Assembly: GCA_009781425.1 (NCBI GenBank)
Contig: WQYC01000002.1
Span: 1 to 64,000 of the forward strand
DNA length: 64,000 nucleotides
Source of the DNA: Oscillospiraceae bacterium
GTDB lineage: Bacteria > Bacillota > Clostridia > Oscillospirales > Ruminococcaceae
Reading direction: 5' to 3'
Shown here: positions 48,730 to 56,700 of the stretch, piece after piece
Layout of the letters: the number at the start of each line of letters is the position of its first letter
How positions within the stretch are numbered: position 1 is the first letter of the stretch
Program-made: the position numbers and the translations under genes
Notes under the pieces: generated by a model
The model's database searches: none
What the model was told of the DNA's origin: nothing
The model's input: the letters and a program-made list of their open reading frames with translations, nothing else

Positions 48730-48971
48730 ACGTAAGAATCGGGGCTGTGAGTTCGGTTGATACCATAAATAGGACAGCGAGGGTAAGCTTCGCTGATAAG
48801 CCGAGCGAAAACGGAAGACCGCTTGTTTCTGCGCCGCTTGCTATTATGCAAAATCCGCCTGTAATTTCATCAATCAGCGTTCAGCCGTGGTTGCCAAAAG
48901 TCGGTCAGACAGTACTTTGCATTTTTTTGCCGAATGGCGAGGGCGACGGCGTTATTATCGGAGGGTTGTAA
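48726..48971 (+). CDS. Baseplate assembly protein V-like (short)
   Basis: An 81-residue protein (RIGAVSSVDTINRTARVSFADK ... WLPKVGQTVLCIFLPNGEGDGVIIGGL) with the OB-fold signature of gpV/gp5 baseplate proteins. It is shorter than P2 gpV (about 210 residues) and has no spike helix, which is common in Firmicutes. It overlaps the hub stop by 4 bases. Confidence 0.75.
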   Translation: MNVRIGAVSSVDTINRTARVSFADKPSENGRPLVSAPLAIMQNPPVISSISVQPWLPKVGQTVLCIFLPNGEGDGVIIGGL

Positions 48972-48973
48972 AT

Positions 48974-49375
48974 ATGGCACGGATTGGAGCTTTGGGTGAT
49001 ATACCCTTTTTTGTTTCTAATAAACAAATACGCACTTTCAATAATATGCGCTGGGATAGCTCGGCGAGATTCGCCACGCACAATAGGCATAACAGAGACG
49101 CGCTTTTAGAATTTACGGGAATAAACATAGACACAATTAGCTTTACTATGAATTTTTCAGTAAATTTAGGTACTAATCCTATGGCGGAGCTTGATAAGCT
49201 TTGGAAAGCGGAGCGACGCGGTGACGCGATGGTGCTTATTTTAGGCATAAAAATTATAGGTAGCAGACAGTGGGTTATAACAAGGCTTTCAAGGACGCTC
49301 GACAGATTCGATAATCAAGGTAATTTGCTCGCGGCAAGGGTAACTGTGACACTCAATTCATATTCAAGGCGGTAA
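48974..49375 (+). CDS. Tail protein gpU-like
   Basis: The ATG at 48974 follows GGAGGG; the track start lies inside gene V. The 133-residue protein (MARIGALGDIPFFVSNKQIRTF) has the P2 GpU pattern IGALGDIPFxVS with FNNMRWDSSAR and a C-terminal beta-rich half. It acts in tail completion. It lies 2 bases after V. Confidence 0.85.
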   Translation: MARIGALGDIPFFVSNKQIRTFNNMRWDSSARFATHNRHNRDALLEFTGINIDTISFTMNFSVNLGTNPMAELDKLWKAERRGDAMVLILGIKIIGSRQWVITRLSRTLDRFDNQGNLLAARVTVTLNSYSRR

Positions 49376-49379
49376 TGAC

Positions 49380-49667
49380 ATGAACATAAATATTATGCCC
49401 GCCTCGCGTGAGGAGGAAATAAAGCAAAATGTCGCTATGATTTTAGCGACGCCGACATTTTCGGTGCCGCTTGACCGTGAGTTCGGAGTAAGCACGGATA
49501 TTACCGACAGACCTATTCAAGTCGCGCAGTCGCTGATTACCTCTGAAATATACGAAAAAATAGGCAGATACGAGCTGAGGGCAGAAATAGTCAGCATTAC
49601 ATTTGAGCGTGACGATAAAAACGGAAAGCTGATTCCGAAAGTGGAGGTGACGGACAATGGACAATGA
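49380..49667 (+). CDS. Baseplate wedge protein, gpW/gp25-like
   Basis: The 95-residue protein fits the GPW/gp25 family (EEIKQNVAMILATPTFSVPLDREFGVS). It joins the baseplate wedge with J. Its 3' end overlaps J by 11 bases; it follows gpU after 4 bases. Confidence 0.85.
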   Translation: MNINIMPASREEEIKQNVAMILATPTFSVPLDREFGVSTDITDRPIQVAQSLITSEIYEKIGRYELRAEIVSITFERDDKNGKLIPKVEVTDNGQ

Positions 49668-50802
49668 ACAATTGACAATTGACAATTTACGAAGTTTACC
49701 CGACGTTAATTTTGTTGATATAAACACGGAAACACTTCTGAACGCTGTTATTTCAGCGGCAGAGGTGTTTTTAGACAGGACGTTATTCCCTGCTGACCCG
49801 GTACGGCAGTTGTTAACATGGCTCGTGGATATAATAGTTCATGAGCGGGTGCTGATTGATACAGCCGCTAAACAAAATTTAGCACGGTATGCTGAGGGTG
49901 ATTATTTAGATTCGCTTGCAGATATGTTCAGAGATGTGCAGAGATTGCAACCGCAAGCGGCAAGGACTACACTGCGCTTTTTTATTTCAGCACAGCAAAA
50001 TTCTGCGGTGACTATTGAAGCGGGCACGCGAGTAAGCGTTAACGGTGAGATTACTTTTGCTACTACCGAAACGGCGACAATACCTATTAATGAAATGAGC
50101 GTCGAAGTGCCTGCGGTGTGTTTAACTACGGGAATAATCGGAAACGGATTCACAGCGGGGCAGATTTCGCAGATTGTGGATTTATTTCCGATGTTTGAGC
50201 GTGTTGAGAATATCACTACCAGCGAGGGGGGAGCGGAGTTAGAGTCTGACGACTCGCTTTACGACAGATACAGGCTGAGCTTAAAAACATTTTCAACTGC
50301 GGGGCCCGAGGCAGCTTATGAGTATCATACGAAGTCGGCGTCTGCGAGAATTGCCGACGCTAAAGCATATACCCCTTCGCCGGGGCGCGTTGATATTCGG
50401 TTTATACTTTCGGACGGAGAGTTTCCCGATGAAGAAATGAAGCAGTTAGTATTAAAAACTGTTTCAGCTGCTGATACTCGGCCGCTGACAGACTTTGTAA
50501 CTGTGAACGCGCCCGACGTTATAAATTTCGACATTGACCTTACATATTTTATTCCTCGGACACGGGAAAACAGCGCGGCGGTTATTCAGAGGGACGTTGA
50601 AGCGGCAATCGAGCAGTATAAATCATGGCAGACGCAAACTATGGGGCGGGATATAAACCCCGATGAGCTTACGGCTTTAATTCGGGGAGCGGGTGCGAAA
50701 AGAGCCGAAATAAGAAGCCCTGCTTTTACTGTTGTTGATAGACGCGCAGTTGCGGTTCTGCAAGTTGAAAACGTAATTTACGGGGGAATCGAAGATGATT
50801 AA
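49657..50802 (+). CDS. Baseplate protein J
   Basis: The 381-residue protein matches Baseplate_J: LPDVNFVDINTETLLNAVISAAEVFLDRTLFPADPVRQLL near the start, EGDYLDSLADMF, VTIEAGTRVSVNG and GAELESDDSLYDRYRLSLKTFSTAGPEAAYEYH. The first about 12 residues (MDNEQLTIDNLR) lie before the usual family start and are encoded by a CAATTGACAATTGACAAT repeat, so the start has shifted upstream by repeat insertion. Confidence 0.93.
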   Translation: MDNEQLTIDNLRSLPDVNFVDINTETLLNAVISAAEVFLDRTLFPADPVRQLLTWLVDIIVHERVLIDTAAKQNLARYAEGDYLDSLADMFRDVQRLQPQAARTTLRFFISAQQNSAVTIEAGTRVSVNGEITFATTETATIPINEMSVEVPAVCLTTGIIGNGFTAGQISQIVDLFPMFERVENITTSEGGAELESDDSLYDRYRLSLKTFSTAGPEAAYEYHTKSASARIADAKAYTPSPGRVDIRFILSDGEFPDEEMKQLVLKTVSAADTRPLTDFVTVNAPDVINFDIDLTYFIPRTRENSAAVIQRDVEAAIEQYKSWQTQTMGRDINPDELTALIRGAGAKRAEIRSPAFTVVDRRAVAVLQVENVIYGGIEDD

Positions 50803-51382
50803 TGACATTTATAATTTCGATTTTACTCGCACTTTACCGCCTGCGCTTAAAGAAAACCCCGAAATGCTTGCAATCGGAAAAGTAATTTCCGAGGCTATGC
50901 GGGAAAATATGAACCTTACGAGAAACGCTGTTATTTATGCGAGGATTGACGAGCTTCCCGAGGATATTCTTGATATAATTGCGCACGATTTGAGCGTGGA
51001 CTGGTACGACGACAGCCATGATATTGAAATAAAACGGCAAGTAATTAAAGACAGCGTGAGAGTGCATAAGCGTCTTGGGACGAAATTTGCGGTTGAGACT
51101 GCGCTGAGTGCTGTTTACCCCGATACGTTTGTGCAGGAGTGGTTTGAATACGGCGGTGAACCGTATATGTTCAGAGTAATAATCACAGCAGACCCGAGCA
51201 ACCCCGAAAAGCAACGGGAGGCGTTAGATAAGATTCATTTTTTTAAGAATCTGCGTTCGCATTTAGAAGAGGTAGTTTACAGGACGCCGATTAACGGTGA
51301 GGCGACAGCGTATGTCGGGGTGAAGCCTGTATCTACATACATGAGAATAAACACGGAGGTGAAATTATATGGCATGGACTGA
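50795..51382 (+). CDS. Tail protein I
   Basis: The 195-residue protein matches tail protein I (P2 gpI): DIYNFDFTRTLPPALKENPEMLAIGK, IDELPEDILDIIAHDLSVDWYDDSHDIEIKRQVIKDS and HKRLGTKFAVETAL. It joins the baseplate to the fibres. It overlaps J by 8 bases and the fibre gene by 14. Confidence 0.93.
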   Translation: MINDIYNFDFTRTLPPALKENPEMLAIGKVISEAMRENMNLTRNAVIYARIDELPEDILDIIAHDLSVDWYDDSHDIEIKRQVIKDSVRVHKRLGTKFAVETALSAVYPDTFVQEWFEYGGEPYMFRVIITADPSNPEKQREALDKIHFFKNLRSHLEEVVYRTPINGEATAYVGVKPVSTYMRINTEVKLYGMD

Positions 51383-52787
51383 GACGGTTATAACTAATTC
51401 GGGAATTAGTTTATATAATGAGGCTCTTCACGGGAACGGGCTTGATATTGTAAGAGCGACAGGGGGATTTTCTACATATCCCACAGCGTCATTAATGACG
51501 CAAACGAGAGTTACTGCGCCCGAAATGAATTTGCCTATTGCGGGAATCAGAAATACAGCAAAAGGCAGAGAAGTTATAATCAGAGTTAATAACATAGGGC
51601 TTGAAAGCTCGTATATTTTAAAGCAGGTCGGGCTTTATGCGAGAAAAACAGGAGAGACGGGAAACGACACTTTTATTGCGATTATACAGGATAGTAGAGG
51701 TATTGAAATCCCCGCCGAAGCCACGAACCCCGAGTTTATACTTGAATTTGGGTTCTTACTTCCTCTATCTAACGAGTGCGTGATTCATGTTGAGATTGAC
51801 CCGAGTGTTTTAGCGACGCTTAAAGACTTAGAAGATGCTGTTGAGGGCAGAGAACCCGCCCGCGAAGTAGTACCCCAAGCAGAAGCCGAAACAGGCACAG
51901 CGACAACAGTGCGCGGGTGGACGGCACAGAGGGTGAATCAGGCGGTTCTTGCGGTTACGACGGCGATTAGTAACACATTAAATTCAATCAGTAACACGCT
52001 TTCATCGCACACAGGAAACACGAATAACCCGCACAGTGTAACCGCGTCGCAAGCGGGGGCAGAACCCGCACGCACTATTGCCTCCGACGCAAATATGCGA
52101 ATAGGCACAGGAGCAACAATACACACAATGACGCCTGCATTAGTTAGGGCGGGCGCGGCGGGGGCTGCTTTACTCGGAGCAACAGCATCAACAACAACGC
52201 CGCTTTCGGTGACAGGATTGCCGAGCGTGACAGAAACGCACTTAACAGGCAGAATAATTACAATACGCTGCACAAACGCAATCAACATGACAGCGGCGAC
52301 AAATATTCAGCCGAGCGGAGGGACTTCAAGAGCGTTACAAATAAACGGCGCGGCTGTTAGCGCGAGTAACCCGCTAACAGTACCTGCAAGCGCAGAAATG
52401 CAGGTTAGACTTGATGGGACGGTATACAGGTTGATTTCTGTTACACCTTTAGTAGCTATAGATACCGGTTGGATAGATTTAGTATTGCAAAATGGAGCTG
52501 TTGCATTCGGAGGAACAACTCCAAGATACCGAAGAATAGGGAGTCGTATTGAATTAGCGGGTGCTATTATGTTTCCAACATTAAGTGCGGGCATAAGTTT
52601 AACATTTGCAATGTTGCCGGATGGATTTAGACCCTCACAAACCTTCAGAGATTGGGCAGTAGATTTTTCAAATGATGTAACTCGCGGTAGCATTTTTAGC
52701 GTATTTATTGACGGAAATTTGCAAGTTACTACTCCGGTTACAGGTGGAAATCTTTGGATTAATAAATCATTCAGTATAAATCTTTAA
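51369..52787 (+). CDS. Tail fibre protein
   Basis: The 472-residue protein has an N-terminal fibre-attachment domain (MAWTETVITNSGISLYNEALHG, then PIAGIRNTAKGREVIIRVNN), an Ala/Thr-rich low-complexity middle with NPHSVTASQAGAE, the repeat common to tail fibres, and a C-terminal beta domain (residues about 355-472) that is a receptor-binding candidate. The last part is more AT-rich, suggesting exchange of the tip. Confidence 0.85.
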   Translation: MAWTETVITNSGISLYNEALHGNGLDIVRATGGFSTYPTASLMTQTRVTAPEMNLPIAGIRNTAKGREVIIRVNNIGLESSYILKQVGLYARKTGETGNDTFIAIIQDSRGIEIPAEATNPEFILEFGFLLPLSNECVIHVEIDPSVLATLKDLEDAVEGREPAREVVPQAEAETGTATTVRGWTAQRVNQAVLAVTTAISNTLNSISNTLSSHTGNTNNPHSVTASQAGAEPARTIASDANMRIGTGATIHTMTPALVRAGAAGAALLGATASTTTPLSVTGLPSVTETHLTGRIITIRCTNAINMTAATNIQPSGGTSRALQINGAAVSASNPLTVPASAEMQVRLDGTVYRLISVTPLVAIDTGWIDLVLQNGAVAFGGTTPRYRRIGSRIELAGAIMFPTLSAGISLTFAMLPDGFRPSQTFRDWAVDFSNDVTRGSIFSVFIDGNLQVTTPVTGGNLWINKSFSINL

Positions 52788-52797
52788 GGAGAAGTAC

Positions 52798-53184
52798 ATG
52801 GAACAATATTACAAATACGACAAAAACAACAATAATCTTTACATTGAGCCTGTAATTGACGATTATAACAAAGATAATCCTATGCCTGATGATGTAACTG
52901 ACGTCAGACCCGATGACGGACTTTACGAAGCGAGGTATATCGTAGAAGAGCGTAGGTGGATTGAAACAGGCGCGCCGCCGGAGGTTGTTTTTGAACCGCT
53001 TGAGCCCACTATTTTGGAGCGGCTTGAAGCGTGCGAAGCGACTCTTCGCGCGCTGGAGGTTGAAAAGCCTATAGAGTTTTATGCCGTGCAGACGCGGCTC
53101 GGAAATATCGAAATAGGCGACGTTCCCGTAAAAATGAAAGAATCCGTTTCGGCGGAAATTGAAAGGGTGGGTGAAAACTCATGA
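52798..53184 (+). CDS. Putative tail fibre accessory protein
   Basis: A 128-residue acidic protein between fibre and holin. The YEARYIVEERRWIETGAPPE stretch and the helical ILERLEACEATLRALE are similar to proteins annotated as fibre assembly or baseplate accessory in Clostridia prophages. No certain family. AAGGAG precedes the ATG and it overlaps the holin by 4 bases. Confidence 0.6.
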   Translation: MEQYYKYDKNNNNLYIEPVIDDYNKDNPMPDDVTDVRPDDGLYEARYIVEERRWIETGAPPEVVFEPLEPTILERLEACEATLRALEVEKPIEFYAVQTRLGNIEIGDVPVKMKESVSAEIERVGENS

Positions 53185-53606
53185 ACTTAGGTAAATTTAT
53201 CGACGGCATAATCGTCATTATCGGCGCGTGTATTGGCTATATGTTCGGTGAGCTTGACGAGCTACTGACGGTTTTAATCGCCGTCACAGTTCTCGATTAC
53301 ATAACAGGGGTTTTAGTTGCAATCGTGAAAAAACAATTTTCAAGCGAAATCGGATTCCGCGGGATTTGCAAAAAAATCATGATGTTTATGGTGGTCGCGC
53401 TCGCGCATATCATCGACGAGCATATTATTCAAAGCGGCTCGGGACTGCGAACGGCGGCAATTTTTCTATTCATTGCAAACGAAGGCGTTTCGCTGTTAGA
53501 GAACGCGGGCGCGATGGGCGTGCCGATTCCCGAAAAATTATTGAAAATATTGCAACAGCTAAAGCTGAGCAGTAAGAATGAAGAAAATAAGGAGGAAAAA
53601 TCATGA
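53181..53606 (+). CDS. Phage holin (toxin secretion/lysis family, Phage_holin_4)
   Basis: The 141-residue protein has several membrane helices (IIVIIGACIGYMFG; LLTVLIAVTVLDYITGVLVAIV; IMMFMVVALAHII; AAIFLFIANEGVSLLENA) and the DYITGV and GxxKK motifs of Holin_4. It permeabilises the membrane at lysis. It overlaps the amidase by 4 bases, a classic lysis cassette. Confidence 0.92.
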   Translation: MNLGKFIDGIIVIIGACIGYMFGELDELLTVLIAVTVLDYITGVLVAIVKKQFSSEIGFRGICKKIMMFMVVALAHIIDEHIIQSGSGLRTAAIFLFIANEGVSLLENAGAMGVPIPEKLLKILQQLKLSSKNEENKEEKS

Positions 53607-54622
53607 GTAAAAAAATTAAAATCACACTCGACCCGGGGCACGGTGAGTTCGGAAATCCATATCCGTATACTAAAGGTTATTTCGAGGGTACGCAGATGTG
53701 GAAGCTTGCGGGATTCTTGAAAACAGAGCTTGAAAAGCGGGGCTTTGAAGTCGTGACTACCCGACCGCGTATCATCGATAATCCCACGGTTGATAATCGA
53801 GGGAGATTAGCGGGTCAAAACGATTCAGTGCTCATGCTATCGCTACATAGCAACGCCACCGCTGACATAACGCAAACAAGCGTGACAGGTTCAGAGGTAT
53901 TTTTGAGCGTAAGAGGACGCGAGCATAAATCGCTTGCCGAAAAGCTTCTTGCTTCTGTCTGCCGTGTGATGAATCATAACTCGCGGGGCGTCAAGGAGCG
54001 CACTCTTGACGGCAACCCGAATAACGACTTTTTCGGAGTAATACGCAACGCCGCGAACAACGGCTGTACTTGTGCTATGCTCATGGAGCACGGCTTTCAT
54101 ACAAATCCGAATGACGCGCAATTTTTAACAGTAGATTCTAATCTACGCAGACTTGCGGAAGCCGAGGCAGACGTGATTGCGAAGCATTTCGGTGTTATTA
54201 TTGAAACGCCGCCGTATAAATTAACCACCGCCGACGCGAGAAATATTTTACGTCACGTCGCGGGAATAGAAACACTTACGCTCGAACAGGTCAAGTTGTA
54301 CGATTTCAACAAAGACAGAACAATTACGACCGCACACGCTTTAAGGATTCTGCGGATTGTAGCGGGGCTTGACCCCGACGCGCCGAGTTCTGCGCCCACG
54401 CTGAAAGTCGGCGACCGTGTGATGATTAAAGAGGCGTATGCGGGCAGTGCGTTTGACGCCGTGGCGAGAAGTACCGCGATGATAGGTGCAGAGCGATTTA
54501 TAACTGAGATTCGCACTGAAAAGGGTGTGAACTTTGCGTTACGGCTCGGGATGAAGCAGGGGGATAAGTCCACGGCGAATACTACGGGGTTTGCTAAGGC
54601 GAGAGGGGTAGAAAAAATTTAA
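53603..54622 (+). CDS. N-acetylmuramoyl-L-alanine amidase endolysin with dockerin-like segment
   Basis: Residues 1-200 form an Amidase_3 domain: zinc His in LDPGHGEFG, HSNA and the catalytic Glu in LMEHGFHTN. Residues about 205-260 hold two dockerin-type repeats (LTTADARNILRHVAG and TITTAHALRILRIVAG, with a DFNKDRT calcium-loop-like segment). The C-terminal 75 residues (LKVGDRVMIKEAYAG) look like an SH3-type wall-binding domain. Dockerin-type repeats also end the host protein at 62456. A calcium-dependent link to a host cohesin-like or wall target is possible; the first repeat's loop is degenerate. Confidence 0.88.
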   Translation: MSKKIKITLDPGHGEFGNPYPYTKGYFEGTQMWKLAGFLKTELEKRGFEVVTTRPRIIDNPTVDNRGRLAGQNDSVLMLSLHSNATADITQTSVTGSEVFLSVRGREHKSLAEKLLASVCRVMNHNSRGVKERTLDGNPNNDFFGVIRNAANNGCTCAMLMEHGFHTNPNDAQFLTVDSNLRRLAEAEADVIAKHFGVIIETPPYKLTTADARNILRHVAGIETLTLEQVKLYDFNKDRTITTAHALRILRIVAGLDPDAPSSAPTLKVGDRVMIKEAYAGSAFDAVARSTAMIGAERFITEIRTEKGVNFALRLGMKQGDKSTANTTGFAKARGVEKI

Positions 54623-54631
54623 ACAGAGAGA

Positions 54632-54658
54632 AAGGCAGTCGTGAGACTGCCTTTTTTG
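54632..54658 (+). terminator. Terminator of the prophage late operon
   Basis: AAGGCAGTC (54632-54640), GTGA loop, GACTGCCTT (54645-54653), then TTTTT. Confidence 0.9.
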
Positions 54659-54660
54659 TT

Positions 54661-54970
54661 TTAGTTATCTCTTATAACTGTTTGTTACTATCTTGTTACT
54701 AATTGCGCGGATTTTAGCTGTTTTTCTGTTATCTTTATTACCGTTAAACTTTGAATTTATGCGGTTTTAGGGGGCTTGACTAAGTAGGTATTTTATGGTA
54801 CACTTAAAGATAGCATTTTAGTAGGCAAAACTCCCTTGATGAATAAGGGTAGAGAAAGGAATCAATATGAAACTTAAAAAGATTTTGACTACCTATTTGA
54901 CTACCACGTATGCGCAAATATGACATAAAACATATATAATTTAAAAATTTGAAAACATTAATGAATTTAT
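54661..54970 (+). other. Right-end non-coding region with integrase arm-type sites
   Basis: About 310 bases with no supported gene; a 17-codon ORF at 54867 has AAAGGA upstream but overlaps the sites. Two TGACTAC repeats (54886 and 54898; 12-bp period) match the pair at 14613, suggesting the second attP arm. Confidence 0.5.
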
Positions 54971-54995
54971 AAAACCGCGCTATCAGCGCGGTTTT
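54971..54995. terminator. Phage-supplied terminator for tRNA-Lys
   Basis: AAAACCGCGC-TATCA-GCGCGGTTTT. On the minus strand it follows the tRNA 3' end after 6 bases and ends in TTTTAT, so it can end the tRNA transcript in place of the host terminator now at 14464. Confidence 0.8.
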
Positions 54996-55000
54996 ATCTT

Positions 55001-55047
55001 ATGACCCACCCGCGACTCGAACGCGGGACACCCTGCTTAAAAGGCAG
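55001..55047. repeat. Right attachment repeat (inside tRNA-Lys)
   Basis: Exact 47-bp copy of 14517-14563. It forms the 3' portion of the intact tRNA. Confidence 0.93.
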
Positions 55048-55074
55048 GTGCTCTGCCGGCTGAGCTAGTGGGTC
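55002..55074 (-). tRNA. tRNA-Lys (anticodon TTT)
   Basis: 73 bases folding as a full cloverleaf: acceptor GACCCAC/GTGGGTC, anticodon stem CCTGC/GCAGG with loop CTTTTAA, T-loop TTCGAGT, discriminator A. No CCA is encoded, in keeping with the cca gene in the window. The 3' 45 bases come from the attachment repeat, so the prophage restores the tRNA on integration. Confidence 0.97.
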
Positions 55075-55103
55075 ACATGGCTTTATCAGCCACAACAAGA
55101 ATC

Positions 55104-55132
55104 ATTATATCAGATTTGAAACAGCTTGTCAA
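55104..55132 (-). promoter_or_regulatory. tRNA-Lys promoter
   Basis: On the minus strand TTGACA (55132-55127), 17-base spacer, TATAAT (55109-55104). Perfect consensus. Confidence 0.88.
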
Positions 55133-55150
55133 CTATATTTTAAAAAAATA

Positions 55151-55179
55151 TTGACAAAAGACGCAATTTCGGTTAAAAT
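55151..55179 (+). promoter_or_regulatory. Promoter of the cDPG-synthetase-like gene
   Basis: TTGACA (55151-55156), 17-base spacer, TAAAAT (55174-55179), divergent to the tRNA promoter. AAAGGAG lies before the ATG at 55221. Confidence 0.8.
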
Positions 55180-55220
55180 ATTAATTGAAAAAGATATAAC
55201 TACAATAAAGGAGAACATAT

Positions 55221-56555
55221 ATGCAACAACGCAAAATCATTATTATCGGCGCAGCAGGACGGGATTTTCACAACTTCAATACTTTTTACAGGGGTAATCC
55301 CGCTTATAAAGTTGTCGCCTTCACCGCCGCTCAAATTCCCGACATCGCCGACCGCAAATACCCCGCTTCCCTCGCGGGCGAGCTCTACCCCGATGGGATT
55401 CCGATTTACGCGCAGGACGAATTAGAAAGGCTTATAAAGGAGCTCGGCGCCGACGAATGTGTGTTTTCGTACAGCGATGTGCCTTATGCGAGCGTCATGA
55501 ATATCAGCGCGATGGTTAACGCCGCGGGCGCAGATTTCACATTATTGGGACATAGGAACACTATGCTGAAAAGCACAAAGCCTGTAATCGCCGTCGGTGC
55601 GATTCGCACAGGCTGCGGCAAGAGCCAGACCTCCCGCCGCATTATCGAAATTCTAATGGAAAAAGGCTTAAAAGTAATCGCAATCCGCCACCCCATGCCC
55701 TACGGCGACTTAGAAGCGCAAAAGGTACAGCGTTTTGCAACTGTTGAGGACTTAGCGAAGCATAAATGCACTATAGAAGAAATGGAAGAATACGAGCCGC
55801 ACGTAGTTCGCGGAAACGTGATTTACGCAGGCGTTGACTACGAGGCGATTCTCCGCGCCGCCGAGAACGACCCGGACGGCTGTGACGTTATTCTTTGGGA
55901 CGGCGGAAACAACGACTTCCCGTTCTACAAGCCCGATTTAATGGTGACGGTCGTTGACCCGCACAGACCCGGGCATGAGCTTTCCTACTATCCGGGTGAG
56001 GTCACGCTACGAATTGCCGATGTCGTCTGCATAAATAAAATCGACAGCGCGGACTTCGAGAAAATTCAAGAGGTCAGAAAAAATATTGAGCTTGTTAATC
56101 CGAACGCAATTGTGGTTGACGCGGCTTCTACCATAAGCGTCGAAAAGCCCGAATTAATCAAGGGCAAGCGGGTTCTCGTGGTTGAGGACGGTCCGACTTT
56201 AACGCACGGCGAAATGAAAATAGGTGCAGGAATCGTCGCGGCGCGGCGTTTCGGCGCGGCTGAAATTATCGACCCCCGTCCCTTCGCAGTCGGAAAGCTT
56301 GCGGAAACCTTCAGAATCTACCCTGATGTCGGCTGTGTTCTGCCTGCAATGGGCTACGGCGAGGAGCAAATGCGCGACTTGCAGGCTACGATTGAAGCTG
56401 TTGACTGCGATTCTGTCATTATCGCTACGCCGATTGACTTAGCGCGGGTAATCAAGGTTAGTAAACCCAACACGCGCGTTGAATACAGCCTGCAGGAAAT
56501 CGGAAGACCCGACATGGAAGATGTTCTTAAAGATTTTATTAACAAAGTTAAATAA
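55221..56555 (+). CDS. Cyclic 2,3-diphosphoglycerate synthetase-like P-loop GTPase
   Basis: The 444-residue protein has an N-terminal Rossmann-like part (IIIIGAAGRDFHNFNTFYRGN) and a P-loop at about residue 130 (GAIRTGCGKSQTSRR), with VVDPHRPGHEL and VCINKID as nucleotide-binding segments. It matches a bacterial family related to archaeal cyclic 2,3-diphosphoglycerate synthetase. The true bacterial substrate is not established. It is a single-gene unit with its own promoter and terminator. Confidence 0.85.
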   Translation: MQQRKIIIIGAAGRDFHNFNTFYRGNPAYKVVAFTAAQIPDIADRKYPASLAGELYPDGIPIYAQDELERLIKELGADECVFSYSDVPYASVMNISAMVNAAGADFTLLGHRNTMLKSTKPVIAVGAIRTGCGKSQTSRRIIEILMEKGLKVIAIRHPMPYGDLEAQKVQRFATVEDLAKHKCTIEEMEEYEPHVVRGNVIYAGVDYEAILRAAENDPDGCDVILWDGGNNDFPFYKPDLMVTVVDPHRPGHELSYYPGEVTLRIADVVCINKIDSADFEKIQEVRKNIELVNPNAIVVDAASTISVEKPELIKGKRVLVVEDGPTLTHGEMKIGAGIVAARRFGAAEIIDPRPFAVGKLAETFRIYPDVGCVLPAMGYGEEQMRDLQATIEAVDCDSVIIATPIDLARVIKVSKPNTRVEYSLQEIGRPDMEDVLKDFINKVK

Positions 56556-56559
56556 GTTC

Positions 56560-56587
56560 AAAACCCCGCTTAGAGCGGGGTTTTTTG
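56560..56587 (+). terminator. Terminator
   Basis: AAAACCCCGCT (56560-56570) pairs with AGCGGGGTTTT, followed by T residues. Confidence 0.9.
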
Positions 56588-56700
56588 TGCATATTATCCA
56601 AAAAAAAAATGTGCTATTTATGTATACAAAACAAATAGAATTTCCTGTCAAAAAATGTTAGAATTAATAGGATATAAAAATCATTTTATTGGAGGAAAAT

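Larger units (their letters stand above)
14517..55047. mobile_element. Prophage integrated in tRNA-Lys(TTT); lambda-type head, P2-type contractile tail
   Basis: A 47-bp exact direct repeat (14517-14563 and 55001-55047) bounds a phage-like gene set: integrase, immunity and early region, Nu1/A terminase, portal, protease, capsid, contractile tail, baseplate, holin and amidase in canonical order. The intact tRNA at the right end has its 5' half in host DNA and its 3' half in the repeat. Integrase is 73 bp from the left repeat. Damage signs: an in-frame stop in the ParB-like gene, a decayed methyltransferase and a chimeric baseplate hub. Whether it can still form particles is uncertain. Confidence 0.95.

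Noticed and set aside
54867-54920. 17-codon ORF with AAAGGA upstream near the right phage end
   Set aside because: Very short and made largely of the TGACTAC repeats that look like integrase sites.
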